A DNA stretch of 41,378 nucleotides from Pseudomonas sp. Root562 (GCF_001427125.1 NZ_LMGK01000025.1:443422-484799), one strand, 5' to 3'. Positions 33,457-41,336 are shown, counted from the first letter of the stretch. Translations and numbers: made by a program. The notes: a model not told the origin generated them from the letters alone.

Positions 33457-34659
33457 TCAGGCAATCGGAATCAAAGGATCCGCCGCCGCCCAAGCCACCT
33501 CACGATCCGCCACCGGCGGGTAAATCCAAACCGTGTTGATCTGCGTCTTGAGCTCCTTGCCCTCCTGCCCCGTCAGCTTGACCTGACGATCCCAGCCCTC
33601 GGTATAAACCGCCCCCCACGCCCCCAGATCCAGACAAGTCACGTATTTGGGCTGGCGATACGGCGTCGGGTCCACCCCCAGTATCTGCGCCGCGACGTTA
33701 TTGCCGGCATGACGGCCCAGCACAATGGCATGCTGGCACGTCATCAACGCGTGGTTGCCGATGTCATCGGTGGCCGCATAGGCAACGTCGCCGGTGGCGT
33801 AGATGTCATCCTGACCAATGACTTTCAGGTGCGCATCGACATGCAGGCGGCCCAGATGATCGCGCTCTGCGGGGATTTGCTCGGTCAGCGAACTGGCGCG
33901 CACACCGGTGGTCCAGACCACGGTCTTGGCCTCGATGCGCTGGCCATCGGACAAGGTCACGCCGTTTTCATCGACAGCGACAACCGAAGCATTCAGATGC
34001 CATTGCACCCCGGTATGAACACTGGCTTCAGCGATTTTCTCGGCGATCTGCGGCCCCATGGAACCGCCGACCTTATTGCCACGGTCAACGATGATCACGT
34101 TGATGTCCGCTCGATCACCCAGGATGGCACGCAGGCGAGTGGGCATTTCAGTAGCCGTTTCGATGCCGGTGAAACCGCCGCCGGCCACCACGACGGTGTT
34201 GCGTGCCTGGCTTTCTGGCTGGTCGACCAGGGACTTGAGGTGGTTTTCCAGGCGCACGGCCTGCTCGATCTGATCGACATCGAAGGCATGCTCAACCACA
34301 CCCGAAGTGCCGGGCAATGCCAGGCGGCTGCCGGTGGCCAGAACGAGTTTGTCGTAGATGCAGACCTGTTTTTCACCCGCTGCGTCGATGTAGCCCACAC
34401 GTTTTTGCGCGACGTCGATGGTCTCGGCGGCGCCCTTGATGAACTTCACGCCGACGACATCGAACAATTCGCCGAGGGGAGCAGCCAGTTGATGGGCGTT
34501 CGGTTCGTAGAAGCGAGGGCGCACGCGCAATTCGGCCTGGGGAGCCAGCACGGTCACTTCAAAGTCTTCGTGGCCGTGAATGTCGAACAGGCGCGTGGCG
34601 CTCAAAGCGGTCCACATGCCACCGAAACCTGCGCCGATTACCAAAATGTGCTGTTTCAT
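33457..34659 (-). CDS. NAD(P)/FAD-dependent oxidoreductase, type II NADH dehydrogenase-like
   Basis: 400 aa. Two Rossmann motifs are seen: ILVIGAGFGGMWTAL at the N-terminus for FAD and VVVAGGGFTGIETATEM near residue 155 for NADH. YATGDVAYA near 290 is the second FAD motif (GD). The pattern fits NDH-2 enzymes, which pass electrons from NADH to quinone at the membrane without pumping protons. No redox-active CxxC pair is present, so it is not a thioredoxin-type reductase. RBS GGAG lies 6 nt before ATG 34659. It is divergent from an Rrf2 regulator that may control it. The substrate is inferred from family, and a different quinone or ferredoxin partner is possible. Confidence 0.85.
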   Translation of the reverse strand: MKQHILVIGAGFGGMWTALSATRLFDIHGHEDFEVTVLAPQAELRVRPRFYEPNAHQLAAPLGELFDVVGVKFIKGAAETIDVAQKRVGYIDAAGEKQVCIYDKLVLATGSRLALPGTSGVVEHAFDVDQIEQAVRLENHLKSLVDQPESQARNTVVVAGGGFTGIETATEMPTRLRAILGDRADINVIIVDRGNKVGGSMGPQIAEKIAEASVHTGVQWHLNASVVAVDENGVTLSDGQRIEAKTVVWTTGVRASSLTEQIPAERDHLGRLHVDAHLKVIGQDDIYATGDVAYAATDDIGNHALMTCQHAIVLGRHAGNNVAAQILGVDPTPYRQPKYVTCLDLGAWGAVYTEGWDRQVKLTGQEGKELKTQINTVWIYPPVADREVAWAAADPLIPIA

Positions 34660-34754
34660 TCATCACTCCAGGGACAATTAGATTTGTTGAAGGATCAGGA
34701 GTCGATGGTCACGTTTCTCGTAAACGCGGCGCATGGCTTTCGACCTGACAACGG

Positions 34755-34770
34755 CGACTCTATTTGTCCG
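34755..34770. promoter_or_regulatory. Candidate Rrf2-type operator, distal copy
   Basis: CGACTCTATTTGTCCG resembles, in reverse orientation, the dyad CGACAAATTTAGTCG at 34925-34939. It lies on the dehydrogenase-proximal side of the intergenic region, 95 bp from that gene's start. Similarity is imperfect, so this is a candidate only. Confidence 0.4.
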
Positions 34771-34892
34771 AGTTGAATGCCGCAACAATTTTTTCGAGAT
34801 GGTTCCAATCAATCAAATCGATACACCGATAAAACTCCTTTAAACCAACAGTTTCAGAGGCCTGTCGATGCCAATGAGGAGGCAGTGGTTCG

Positions 34893-34921
34893 TTGTAAGG
34901 CAGGGAATCAGCTGTTAATAT
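34893..34921 (+). promoter_or_regulatory. Sigma-70 type promoter of the Rrf2 regulator gene
   Basis: TTGTAA (34893-34898), a 17-bp spacer and TAATAT (34916-34921) give a near-consensus promoter ending 27 bp before the regulator's ATG. The leader is therefore short, and a dyad symmetric element covers the expected start site. Confidence 0.68.
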
Positions 34922-34924
34922 TTG

Positions 34925-34939
34925 CGACAAATTTAGTCG
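34925..34939. promoter_or_regulatory. Dyad CGACAAATTTAGTCG at the Rrf2 transcription start
   Basis: A near-palindrome (CGAC...GTCG arms, AT-rich centre) immediately downstream of the -10 box and before the ribosome site. A protein bound here would block initiation, so autorepression by the Rrf2 regulator is plausible. A related site lies at 34755-34770. Confidence 0.55.
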
Positions 34940-34948
34940 GAGATCGAG

Positions 34949-35518
34949 ATGTCTCTATACAGCGCAGGTGTTGAGTACGGGATTCACTGCCTGATTTTTC
35001 TGGTGGGCAATCGCGGCGATACGCGTGAAGCGAGCGTGCGCGACCTTGCGGAACTGCAAGGCGTGCCTCTGGACTACCTGGCAAAAATCTTCACCAAACT
35101 GGCCAAGGCAAAACTGGTGGTCGCCACCGAGGGTGTGCGTGGCGGCTTCAAGTTGGCCCGGCCCGCCGACGAGATCTCGCTGCTGGATATCGTCAACGCC
35201 ATCGATGGGCGCAAGGCCATTTTCGATTGCCGGGAGATTCGCGGTCGCTGTGCGCTTTTTGAGGGTGAAGCCCCCGACTGGGCACTTGAAGGGCACTGCT
35301 CGGTGCACGCTGCAATGATGACCGCGCAAAAGCGCATGGAAGACGCCCTCGCCCAGCAAACCATTCTGGATATCGCCAGAAAGGTTGGGCGCAAAGCGCC
35401 GGCCGAGTTCAATTCGCAGGTAGACGACTGGATGAATGATCGCCGTGAAAAGAAAGGCTCAGCGAGTGCCCAGGCAGGCGACGATCAACTCATCCAGGTC
35501 ACTGACATCGGCGACTGA
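34949..35518 (+). CDS. Rrf2-family transcriptional regulator with three conserved-type cysteines
   Basis: 189 aa. The N-terminal winged helix (about 1-80) shows YGIHCLIFLV, ASVRDLAELQGVPLDYLAKIFTKLAKAKLV and GVRGGFKLARPADEISLLDIVNAIDG, all typical of Rrf2. C94, C101 and C117 are placed like the Fe-S ligands of IscR/NsrR/RirA-type members, suggesting a cluster that senses redox, iron or nitric oxide. A long polar C-terminal tail follows (about 150-189). ATG 34949 follows GGAGA. It is divergent from the NDH-2-like gene. Which signal it senses cannot be told. Confidence 0.88.
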   Translation: MSLYSAGVEYGIHCLIFLVGNRGDTREASVRDLAELQGVPLDYLAKIFTKLAKAKLVVATEGVRGGFKLARPADEISLLDIVNAIDGRKAIFDCREIRGRCALFEGEAPDWALEGHCSVHAAMMTAQKRMEDALAQQTILDIARKVGRKAPAEFNSQVDDWMNDRREKKGSASAQAGDDQLIQVTDIGD

Positions 35519-35521
35519 AGG

Positions 35522-35866
35522 CTACAGGCAGTCACGCACTGCCTGGCGCAATGCGCCGGATTTCGCCCAGGGTGGCCCTTGATACAAGGACACCCGGCTA
35601 CCGTCCTTGAATTTCACGATGTCCAGAACCTCGTCGGCGGTAATGATGCTGGGTGCGGTAATCCGGTAGCCATTGGAAATCGACGACTGCGTGGTGTTGG
35701 AAACTTCTTGCTGCCAAATCGGCAATACGCACCCGGCGAGGACCTTGGGTGTTTTTTCACTGTACTTACTGACATTCGGCTCCCCAGGCACCACCGACGC
35801 CGGTAACGAACATCCCCCCAACAACGCCAATACCACAGCCGCCCCCCACAACATCCGCCTCTGCAT
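35522..35866 (-). CDS. Small lipoprotein of unknown function
   Basis: 114 aa. The signal peptide MQRRMLWGAAVVLALLGGC has a lipobox ending in C19. The mature part holds C46 and C113, which could form a disulfide (GCVLPIWQQEV and AVRDCL). No family was recognised. ATG 35866 follows AAGGATG. It is convergent with the Rrf2 gene, whose stop lies 3 bp away. Confidence 0.8.
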   Translation of the reverse strand: MQRRMLWGAAVVLALLGGCSLPASVVPGEPNVSKYSEKTPKVLAGCVLPIWQQEVSNTTQSSISNGYRITAPSIITADEVLDIVKFKDGSRVSLYQGPPWAKSGALRQAVRDCL

Positions 35867-35952
35867 AAAGCATCCTTATCCTGAAAACATGAAATGTAGC
35901 CTGTCCCCGCACCGACAGCCATTTGCTATCGGCTGATTTGCTGCGCCGCGCC

Positions 35953-36171
35953 TTAGCCATCGGACTTGTGTTCGCCAGGGTCGGGGTATGAACGCTCGTT
36001 CAGATATGTCATCCAGCGCTCGTAGGCTTCATGCTGCCATCGCGTGACCCGCTCCCATTCCGGACCGCTGAGTTGGTGGCCGGAAATGAGATTCATCATT
36101 TCGCTGGTGGCCGCATCCAGATCGGCGATCAGCTCGTGGGCATGCGCCCGGAAGTCATCGGTTGCCGTCAT
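35953..36171 (-). CDS. Small hypothetical protein
   Basis: 72 aa from ATG 36171, which follows AGGG; longer in-frame readings to 36279 have no ribosome site. It is acidic and helical (ELIADLDAATSEMMNLISGHQLSGPEWERVTRWQHEAYERWMTYL) without signal or membrane segment. Codon use looks genuine. I do not recognise the family. Confidence 0.7.
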   Translation of the reverse strand: MTATDDFRAHAHELIADLDAATSEMMNLISGHQLSGPEWERVTRWQHEAYERWMTYLNERSYPDPGEHKSDG

Positions 36172-36338
36172 TTGCCCTGTCCCCGCCCTGAGGAAAATCG
36201 CTACTTCACTACGACAACGAATTTTTCCGATCGCGCAAATTTCCCGACCAAAGGAAGCCGCTCGGGGCATGACAAACACAACGCCCCGTCACGCTAATGG
36301 GTCTAAAATTTCGTAGCACAGCGTTTCAGGAGAACATC

Positions 36339-36578
36339 ATGTGGCTTAACGAGAGCGAACAAGCGCTTCGGCGTGATCTGCAAGGGCTTGCATCAGATCT
36401 GCGATGGTCGGCGGTAGAACTTTTACGCATCGCCGAGCAATTACGCCTGACCGGCAACGATGTCGATGCAGAGGCCGTCAAGCGCCTGTGCGACCTGTTC
36501 CAGGGCGATGAACAACGATTGTCTGGCTATGCCGAGGAAGTGAAGGCCAAGATCATCACCCGCAACAAGGCTGAATAA
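36339..36578 (+). CDS. Small helical hypothetical protein
   Basis: 79 aa, nearly all helical and charged (ALRRDLQGLASDLRWSAVELLRIAEQLRL). ATG 36339 is preceded by AGGAG, which rules out the in-frame ATG at 36297. A perfect terminator follows. The function is unknown; the size and charge pattern are compatible with a small cytoplasmic or regulatory protein. Confidence 0.75.
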   Translation: MWLNESEQALRRDLQGLASDLRWSAVELLRIAEQLRLTGNDVDAEAVKRLCDLFQGDEQRLSGYAEEVKAKIITRNKAE

Positions 36579-36613
36579 AAGTAGCCGTTACCGGGCAAAC
36601 GCCCCGACACAAT

Positions 36614-36640
36614 AAAAAGCCCCGGCGTGCCGGGGCTTTT
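36614..36640. terminator. Bidirectional intrinsic terminator
   Basis: AAAAGCCCCGGC and GCCGGGGCTTTT form a perfect stem with A and T runs outside, serving both the plus-strand small gene ending at 36578 and the minus-strand small gene ending at 36658. Confidence 0.88.
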
Positions 36641-36657
36641 GCGTACGCTTGATCAGC

Positions 36658-36849
36658 TTACTGGCTGTTCGCTTTTTTGTTCGACTTTGATCGGTAGCCG
36701 GGAAGTGACGCCGCAAACGCCAATGCTTCTTCTCGGCTGGCAAATGACCCAAGACGATCACCTTTGGTGCAAACCCGCCATGGGCCGTTGTTTACGCTAA
36801 GTACGTCGTAACCGTTCATGTGCATCTTGTTCAACATCGGAACACTCAT
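36658..36849 (-). CDS. Small DUF2188-like protein
   Basis: 63 aa. The central YDVLSVNNGPWRVCTKGDRLGSFASREEALAFAASL resembles the short strand-strand-helix repeat of DUF2188-type proteins (strand, W, charged turn, helix). The start at 36849 was chosen because GGAGGT lies 4 nt upstream; the ATG at 36861 is part of that ribosome site region. The basic tail ends KSNKKANSQ. Function unknown. Confidence 0.72.
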   Translation of the reverse strand: MSVPMLNKMHMNGYDVLSVNNGPWRVCTKGDRLGSFASREEALAFAASLPGYRSKSNKKANSQ

Positions 36850-37063
36850 GGTCACCTCCATCTCGACAATGAATCCAAGGTCAACACACTTACCTTACAC
36901 CCACCTCTGGACGTCATGACGACCAGACGTCGATTTAGCCGCTTGCCAAAACAACGGCACTTTTCGGGTCACACACCGCTCAGAACAACAACAAGAGAAG
37001 GCAAAAGCGGCCCGATCATTGCAGTTTTGTTACAATTTCATGACAGCAGTTGGTCTGGAACCC

Positions 37064-37426
37064 ATGAAAGTACGCGCGACAGTCATTTGCGAGCTGGAAA
37101 GACACATCTTGCTGGTGCGCAAACCAAGGTGTCGCTGGACGCTGCCTGGGGGAAAAGTCGAACCCGGTGAAACCACTGCTGCCGCGGCGTTGCGAGAATT
37201 GCAGGAAGAAACCGGGATAGATGCCGATGACATGCTGTACCTGATGGAACTGGAAACCGAGAGTACCCGGCACCACGTCTTCGAGGCCTCAGTGCCGGGC
37301 TACCCCGCAGCCCGGCCACTCAATGAAATCTTCGATTGCATCTGGTACCCGCTGGATGCCGTGCAGAACCTCAACACCAGCGAAGCCACGCGAAGGATCG
37401 TCAAAGCGTTTCAGCGTCGCCTCTAA
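37064..37426 (+). CDS. Nudix hydrolase
   Basis: 120 aa. The Nudix box is complete: G30-x5-E36-x7-R44-E45-L-Q-E48-E49-T-G51, which binds Mg2+ and hydrolyses a nucleoside diphosphate linked to a variable group X. RWTLPGGKVEPGE precedes it. The rest is short, with no extra domain to suggest a substrate. ATG 37064 (GGA upstream) aligns with the family start; an ATG at 37019 has no ribosome site. It converges on benD with 11 bp between stops. Confidence 0.9.
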   Translation: MKVRATVICELERHILLVRKPRCRWTLPGGKVEPGETTAAAALRELQEETGIDADDMLYLMELETESTRHHVFEASVPGYPAARPLNEIFDCIWYPLDAVQNLNTSEATRRIVKAFQRRL

Positions 37427-37437
37427 CTCGTGTCTTC

Positions 37438-38211
37438 TCAGCCCTGATCGCCACCGCCCACTGGCATGACCATGCCGGTGATATAAGACGCTTCATCGCT
37501 GGCCAGAAACAAAATCGCGCCTGCTTGCTCATCCAGCGTGCCGTAACGCTTCATCAAACTGCTATCGAGTGTCTGGTCGACGATCTGCTGATACCAGACC
37601 TTTTCCTGCGGGCTCTGCTCGGCGCTGTTGCGCGGAATCACCCGCGGTGGCGCTTCGGTGCCGCCCGGCGCAGTGGCATTGACCCGAACGCCGCGCCCGG
37701 CGGTTTCGAACGCCAGGCAGGCGGTCAGTGCATTCACGCCGCCCTTCGCCGCGCCGTATGGCACGCGATTGATGCTGCGGGTGGCGATGGACGAAACGTT
37801 GACGATCGCACCGCTGCCCTGCCCCAGCATGAACGGCAATGCGGCATGGCAGCACCACAACGTCGGAAACAGCGAACGGCGAACCTCGGCTTCGATCTGC
37901 GACGCTTCGTAATGCTCAAAAGGCTTGGCCCAGATTGTCCCGCCTACATTGTTGATCAGCACATCCAGGCGCCCGAAACGCTCGACGGCGGTCTGCATCA
38001 CCCGGTTGCACTCATCGTATTGTTCGAGGTCGGCCGTCAGCGCCAGGACCTGGCTGCTAGGCGCCAATTGTTGCTGCAACTCGAACACCAGTTCGGAACG
38101 GTCGACCAGTATCAGCTTCGCCCCTTCCGCCGCCATGCGCTCGGCCACGCGCTTACCAATGCCCTGCGCGGCACCGGTAATCAGCGCGACTTTTTCGTGA
38201 AATCTGTTCAT
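37438..38211 (-). CDS. benD: BenD, cis-1,2-dihydroxycyclohexa-3,5-diene-1-carboxylate dehydrogenase
   Basis: 257 aa, short-chain dehydrogenase. NAD-binding motif TGAAQGIG at 12-19, NNVG near 87-90, catalytic S140/S141, Y152 and K156 (YGAAK). It oxidises the benzoate cis-diol with loss of CO2 to give catechol and NADH. It is last in benABCD and separated from benC by 87 bp that contain a REP-like element. ATG 38211 follows AGGT; an in-frame ATG at 38241 is not supported. Confidence 0.93.
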   Translation of the reverse strand: MNRFHEKVALITGAAQGIGKRVAERMAAEGAKLILVDRSELVFELQQQLAPSSQVLALTADLEQYDECNRVMQTAVERFGRLDVLINNVGGTIWAKPFEHYEASQIEAEVRRSLFPTLWCCHAALPFMLGQGSGAIVNVSSIATRSINRVPYGAAKGGVNALTACLAFETAGRGVRVNATAPGGTEAPPRVIPRNSAEQSPQEKVWYQQIVDQTLDSSLMKRYGTLDEQAGAILFLASDEASYITGMVMPVGGGDQG

Positions 38212-38238
38212 GTTTACCTCATCGGTCGGTGCCGAACT

Positions 38239-38264
38239 CATAGCGAGCAGGCCCGCTCCTGCAT
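38239..38264. repeat. REP-like inverted repeat between benC and benD
   Basis: TAGCGAGCAGGCCCGCTCCTGCA holds the arms GAGC/GCTC around a GC-rich loop and resembles Pseudomonas REP sequences (read on the minus strand, AGGAGCGGGCCTGCTCGCTA). Such elements often stabilise the upstream part of a polycistronic message. Confidence 0.65.
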
Positions 38265-38298
38265 GGATGGGTTGTCGAAGCAGTTACCCGCGCAAGTC

Positions 38299-39312
38299 TC
38301 ACGCCGCGCTGGCGGCAAATTTTTCGTAGTAGAAGTTCACCGGCGCGATGCCTTGCTCGCGGATGAACTGGCTGACCGCCTCGACCATCGGCGGCGGACC
38401 GCACAGGTAGACATCGACATCACCCTCGTTCAGATGCTTGGGCTCGATGTGCTGGGTCACGTAGCCCTTGAGCGGATGTTGGCTCTCGGGGCTGGCGACG
38501 CAGGCGCTGAAGGTGAAGTTGGGGATGCGTGCGGCAAAGGCTTCCAGGCGGTCGAGTTCCACCAGGTCGAAATCGTGGGTCACGCCATAGATCAGATGCA
38601 ACGGATGATCACTGCCCTGCTCGGCGATTCTCTCCAGCATCGCAGTGAATGGCGCCAGCCCGGTGCCACCGGCCAGTAACAGCAGCGGACGACGGATATC
38701 GCGCAGGTAGAAACCGCCCAGAGGCCCTGCCAGGCTCATGCTGTCGCCCGCCTTGGCGATGCCGGTGAGGAAGCTGCTCATCAGCCCGCCCGGCACGTTG
38801 CGGATCAGGAAACTGACCTCGCCATCGCGCTGTAACGAACTGAACGAATAGGCCCGCGTCTGTTCGCTGCCGGGAATGCCCAGGTTCACGTACTGCCCCG
38901 GCAGGAACGCCAGTTTGCTCAATGACTCGCCCTTGATCGACAGCGCGATGGTGCTGTCGGACAGCTGGCGTACGGCGCTGATGGTCGCGTCGTAACTGGC
39001 CTGACGGGTGCGGCAGACCTCCGATGACGTCGGCACCCGCACCACGCAATCACTCTGGGCGCGCATCTGGCACGTCAGGACAAAGCCTTGCTCGGCTTCT
39101 TCAGGGCTGAGGGCGTCTTCGATGTATTCCTCACCCAAATCGTATTGCCCGGCTTCGGCAAAACACTTGCAGGTGCCGCAAGCGCCGTCGCGGCAGTCCA
39201 GCGGGATATTGATGCCTTGGCGGTACGCTGCATCGGCCACGGTTTCGCCAACGTTGGCGTCGATGAATCGAGTGACGCCGTCTTCAAAATTGAACGCGAT
39301 GGAATGGGTCAT
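38299..39312 (-). CDS. benC: BenC, benzoate 1,2-dioxygenase electron-transfer component
   Basis: 337 aa. The N-terminal plant-type [2Fe-2S] ferredoxin domain has C40, C45, C48 and C81. A ferredoxin-reductase domain follows with FAD-binding RAYSFSS and the nucleotide motif GGTGLAPF, and the C-terminal CGPPPMVEAV. It moves electrons from NADH to the BenAB oxygenase. The length is normal. ATG 39312 has a weak ribosome site and lies 10 bp after benB, suggesting coupling. Confidence 0.96.
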   Translation of the reverse strand: MTHSIAFNFEDGVTRFIDANVGETVADAAYRQGINIPLDCRDGACGTCKCFAEAGQYDLGEEYIEDALSPEEAEQGFVLTCQMRAQSDCVVRVPTSSEVCRTRQASYDATISAVRQLSDSTIALSIKGESLSKLAFLPGQYVNLGIPGSEQTRAYSFSSLQRDGEVSFLIRNVPGGLMSSFLTGIAKAGDSMSLAGPLGGFYLRDIRRPLLLLAGGTGLAPFTAMLERIAEQGSDHPLHLIYGVTHDFDLVELDRLEAFAARIPNFTFSACVASPESQHPLKGYVTQHIEPKHLNEGDVDVYLCGPPPMVEAVSQFIREQGIAPVNFYYEKFAASAA

Positions 39313-39322
39313 GACGGCAGTC

Positions 39323-39811
39323 TCACAAGTGGTAAACATCGATGACCTGGCGAACGTAGTCGTTCTTCAGGATCACTTTCTTGGCCTTGATCAACGGGTT
39401 TTCACCCCGCACATCGAGGGTGTAGAAACTGCTGCCGAAATAGCTGTCGACGGTCTTGTAGCGAAAGCTCAGGGTGTGCCAGTTGAAGCGCACCTTGCAC
39501 AGTCCGTCGGCTTGTTCGAGCAGCTCGATGTTGCTGATGTTGTGGGAGGTACGGGTGTCCGGCACGCTGGCACTGGAACGCTCGGTCTTGATGCGGAAGA
39601 TGCGATCTTCAAGGCCCGTGCGGTTGCCGTACCAGATCAGCGAGATTTCCCGCTGCGGATCTTCGGTCAGCTCATCGTTATCGTCCCAGGACGGCATCCA
39701 GTAGGTCGCGTCGGGGGCATACATTTCAAGCCATTCGTCCCACTGGCGGTCGTCGAGGTAGCGTGCTTCGCGATAGAGAAAATCACGCACCGTTTCATAG
39801 GAAATGGTCAT
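39323..39811 (-). CDS. benB: BenB, benzoate 1,2-dioxygenase small (beta) subunit
   Basis: 162 aa, the usual beta-subunit length. Pattern: SYETVRDFLYREARYLDDRQWDEWLEMYAPDATYWMPSWDD is a hallmark of ring-hydroxylating dioxygenase beta subunits. It makes the alpha3beta3 oxygenase with BenA. The start ATG overlaps the benA stop (ATGA). A longer open frame extends upstream through benA but is a shadow, since the start at 39811 fits family length. Confidence 0.96.
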   Translation of the reverse strand: MTISYETVRDFLYREARYLDDRQWDEWLEMYAPDATYWMPSWDDNDELTEDPQREISLIWYGNRTGLEDRIFRIKTERSSASVPDTRTSHNISNIELLEQADGLCKVRFNWHTLSFRYKTVDSYFGSSFYTLDVRGENPLIKAKKVILKNDYVRQVIDVYHL

Positions 39812-41172
39812 TGCACGTCCTCCACGGCGATCAGTTTCGACTGCTCGGCAGCCAGGGCCTTGAGCATGGTCTGCTGCCAGTACTTGTGTTGCAGCACGAA
39901 CAGGCCTTCGTCCTCGGTGCGTACGCCGCTGAGCAGCGGATGCAGGTCGATTTCCTTTGCCGCCTCGTCGGCGCCTTCGATCCAGTGCTCGGCGCCCCGG
40001 GACATGTCGTTCCAGGTGGTGACGCTGCCCTGGTAGCTGGTCTGGCAGGAGCGGAACTCCTCGAGATCGTCCGGCGTGGCCATGCCGCTGACGTTGAAGA
40101 AGTCTTCGTACTGACGAATCCGGCTCGAACGGGCGTGGTCGCTCTCGCCCTTCGGCGCGATGCAGTAAATGGTGATTTCCGTGCGGTTGACCGAGATCGG
40201 CCGGGCAATGCGGATCTGCGAGCTGAACTGGTCCATCAGGTAGACGTTGGGGTACAGGCACAGGTTGCGCGAGTTCTCGATCATCCAGTCAGCGCGCGCC
40301 TTGCCGAAGTCTTGCGCCAGCTCGTCGCGACGCTCGTACAGCGGACGGTCCTCGGGGTTGGCCCAACGGGTCCAGAGCAACATGTGGCCCTTGTCGAAGG
40401 AATAGAAACCACCGCCCTGCTTGGCCCAGCTGCCGGCGCTCATGGTCGGGTTTTCGTCACCGGCCTCGCGCTGCTTGCGCTGGTTCTGGGTGGCCGCGTA
40501 GTTCCAGTGCACCGAGCTGACGTGATAGCCATCGGCACCGTTTTCGGCGGTGAGTTTCCAGTTGCCTTCGTAGATGTAGCTCGAAGAACCGCGCAGCACT
40601 TCCAGGCCGTCGGCGGACTGGTCGACGATCATGTCGATGATCTTCGCCGACTCGCCCAGATGCTCCACCAGCGGCAGCACATCGGCCTTGAGGCTGCCGA
40701 ACAGGAAACCGCGATAGGACTCGAAACGTGCGACTTTGGTCAGGTCGTGGGAGCCTTCGCAGTTGAAGCTCGACGGGTAGCCGGCGTTGGCCGGATCCTT
40801 GACTTTGAGCAGCTTGCCGGAGTTGTTGAAGGTCCAGCCATGGAACGGGCAAGTGTAGGAGCTTTTGTTGCCGGACTTGTGCCGGCACAGCGTCGCGCCA
40901 CGGTGGCTGCAGGCGTTGATGAAGGCGTTGAGTACACCGTCCTTGTTGCGCGCGATGAAGATCGACTGGCGCCCCATGGTGGTGGTGTAGAAATCGTTGA
41001 TATTGGGGATCTGGCTTTCGTGGGCCAGATACAGCCAGTTGCCTTCGAAGATGTGTTCCATCTCCAGATCGAACAACCGGGGATCGGTGAACATCTCGCG
41101 TTTGCAGCGATAGAGGCCCTGCTCGGGATCGTCTTCAAGCAGGGAATGCAAATATTCGGGTCGCAGGGTCAT
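39808..41172 (-). CDS. benA: BenA, benzoate 1,2-dioxygenase large (alpha) subunit
   Basis: 454 aa. The N-terminal Rieske centre has C88, H90, C108 and H111 (CSH...CPFHGW). The catalytic mononuclear iron site is in ENGADGYHVSSVHW, with H217 and H222 as ligands and D214 as the bridging Asp. It adds O2 to benzoate to form the cis-diol. ATG 41172 follows GGAGG; an in-frame ATG at 41187 overlaps that ribosome site. It is first in the operon, with XylS/BenR-type boxes upstream. Confidence 0.97.
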   Translation of the reverse strand: MTLRPEYLHSLLEDDPEQGLYRCKREMFTDPRLFDLEMEHIFEGNWLYLAHESQIPNINDFYTTTMGRQSIFIARNKDGVLNAFINACSHRGATLCRHKSGNKSSYTCPFHGWTFNNSGKLLKVKDPANAGYPSSFNCEGSHDLTKVARFESYRGFLFGSLKADVLPLVEHLGESAKIIDMIVDQSADGLEVLRGSSSYIYEGNWKLTAENGADGYHVSSVHWNYAATQNQRKQREAGDENPTMSAGSWAKQGGGFYSFDKGHMLLWTRWANPEDRPLYERRDELAQDFGKARADWMIENSRNLCLYPNVYLMDQFSSQIRIARPISVNRTEITIYCIAPKGESDHARSSRIRQYEDFFNVSGMATPDDLEEFRSCQTSYQGSVTTWNDMSRGAEHWIEGADEAAKEIDLHPLLSGVRTEDEGLFVLQHKYWQQTMLKALAAEQSKLIAVEDVQ

Positions 41173-41208
41173 GGCCGCCGCCTCCATTGTTATTGTTCAG
41201 GCAGGGCC

Positions 41209-41271
41209 ATGCTAGGACGGGGCAATGGGGTGGACTATCCGCTGGATGCAGATCTTTATCCGTTTTGTGCA
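41209..41271 (-). promoter_or_regulatory. benA promoter with two XylS/BenR-type boxes
   Basis: On the minus strand TGCA-CAAAAC-GGATA (41271-41257) and TGCA-TCCAGC-GGATA (41250-41236) both fit TGCA-N6-GGNTA exactly, start to start 21 bp apart. TAGCAT (41214-41209), 21 bp after the proximal box, is the likely -10. This geometry matches, from memory, the XylS-controlled Pm promoter. BenR is the expected activator; its gene is not in the window. Confidence 0.88.
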
Positions 41272-41293
41272 GTTGGGGGCGCGACGTCAATTC

Positions 41294-41336
41294 TGTGGCG
41301 AGGGAGCTTGCTCCCGCTGGGTCGCGCAGCGGCCCC
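41294..41336. repeat. REP element at the right edge
   Basis: TGTGGCGAGGGAGCTTGCTCCCGCTGGG followed by GTCGCGCAGCGGCC is a typical fluorescens-group Pseudomonas REP: the inner GGGAGC/GCTCCC arms form a tight hairpin. It sits upstream of the ben promoter. Confidence 0.8.

Noticed and set aside
34777..34974. 65-aa open frame upstream of the Rrf2 gene
   Set aside because: It spans the promoter, dyad and start of the regulator and has no ribosome site.
36820..37170. 116-aa plus-strand frame before the Nudix gene
   Set aside because: It overlaps both the minus-strand small gene start and the Nudix gene in another frame; composition is not protein-like.
39812..40261. 150-residue N-terminal extension of benB
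   Set aside because: The open frame runs through benA out of frame. BenB length and the ATGA overlap place the start at 39811.
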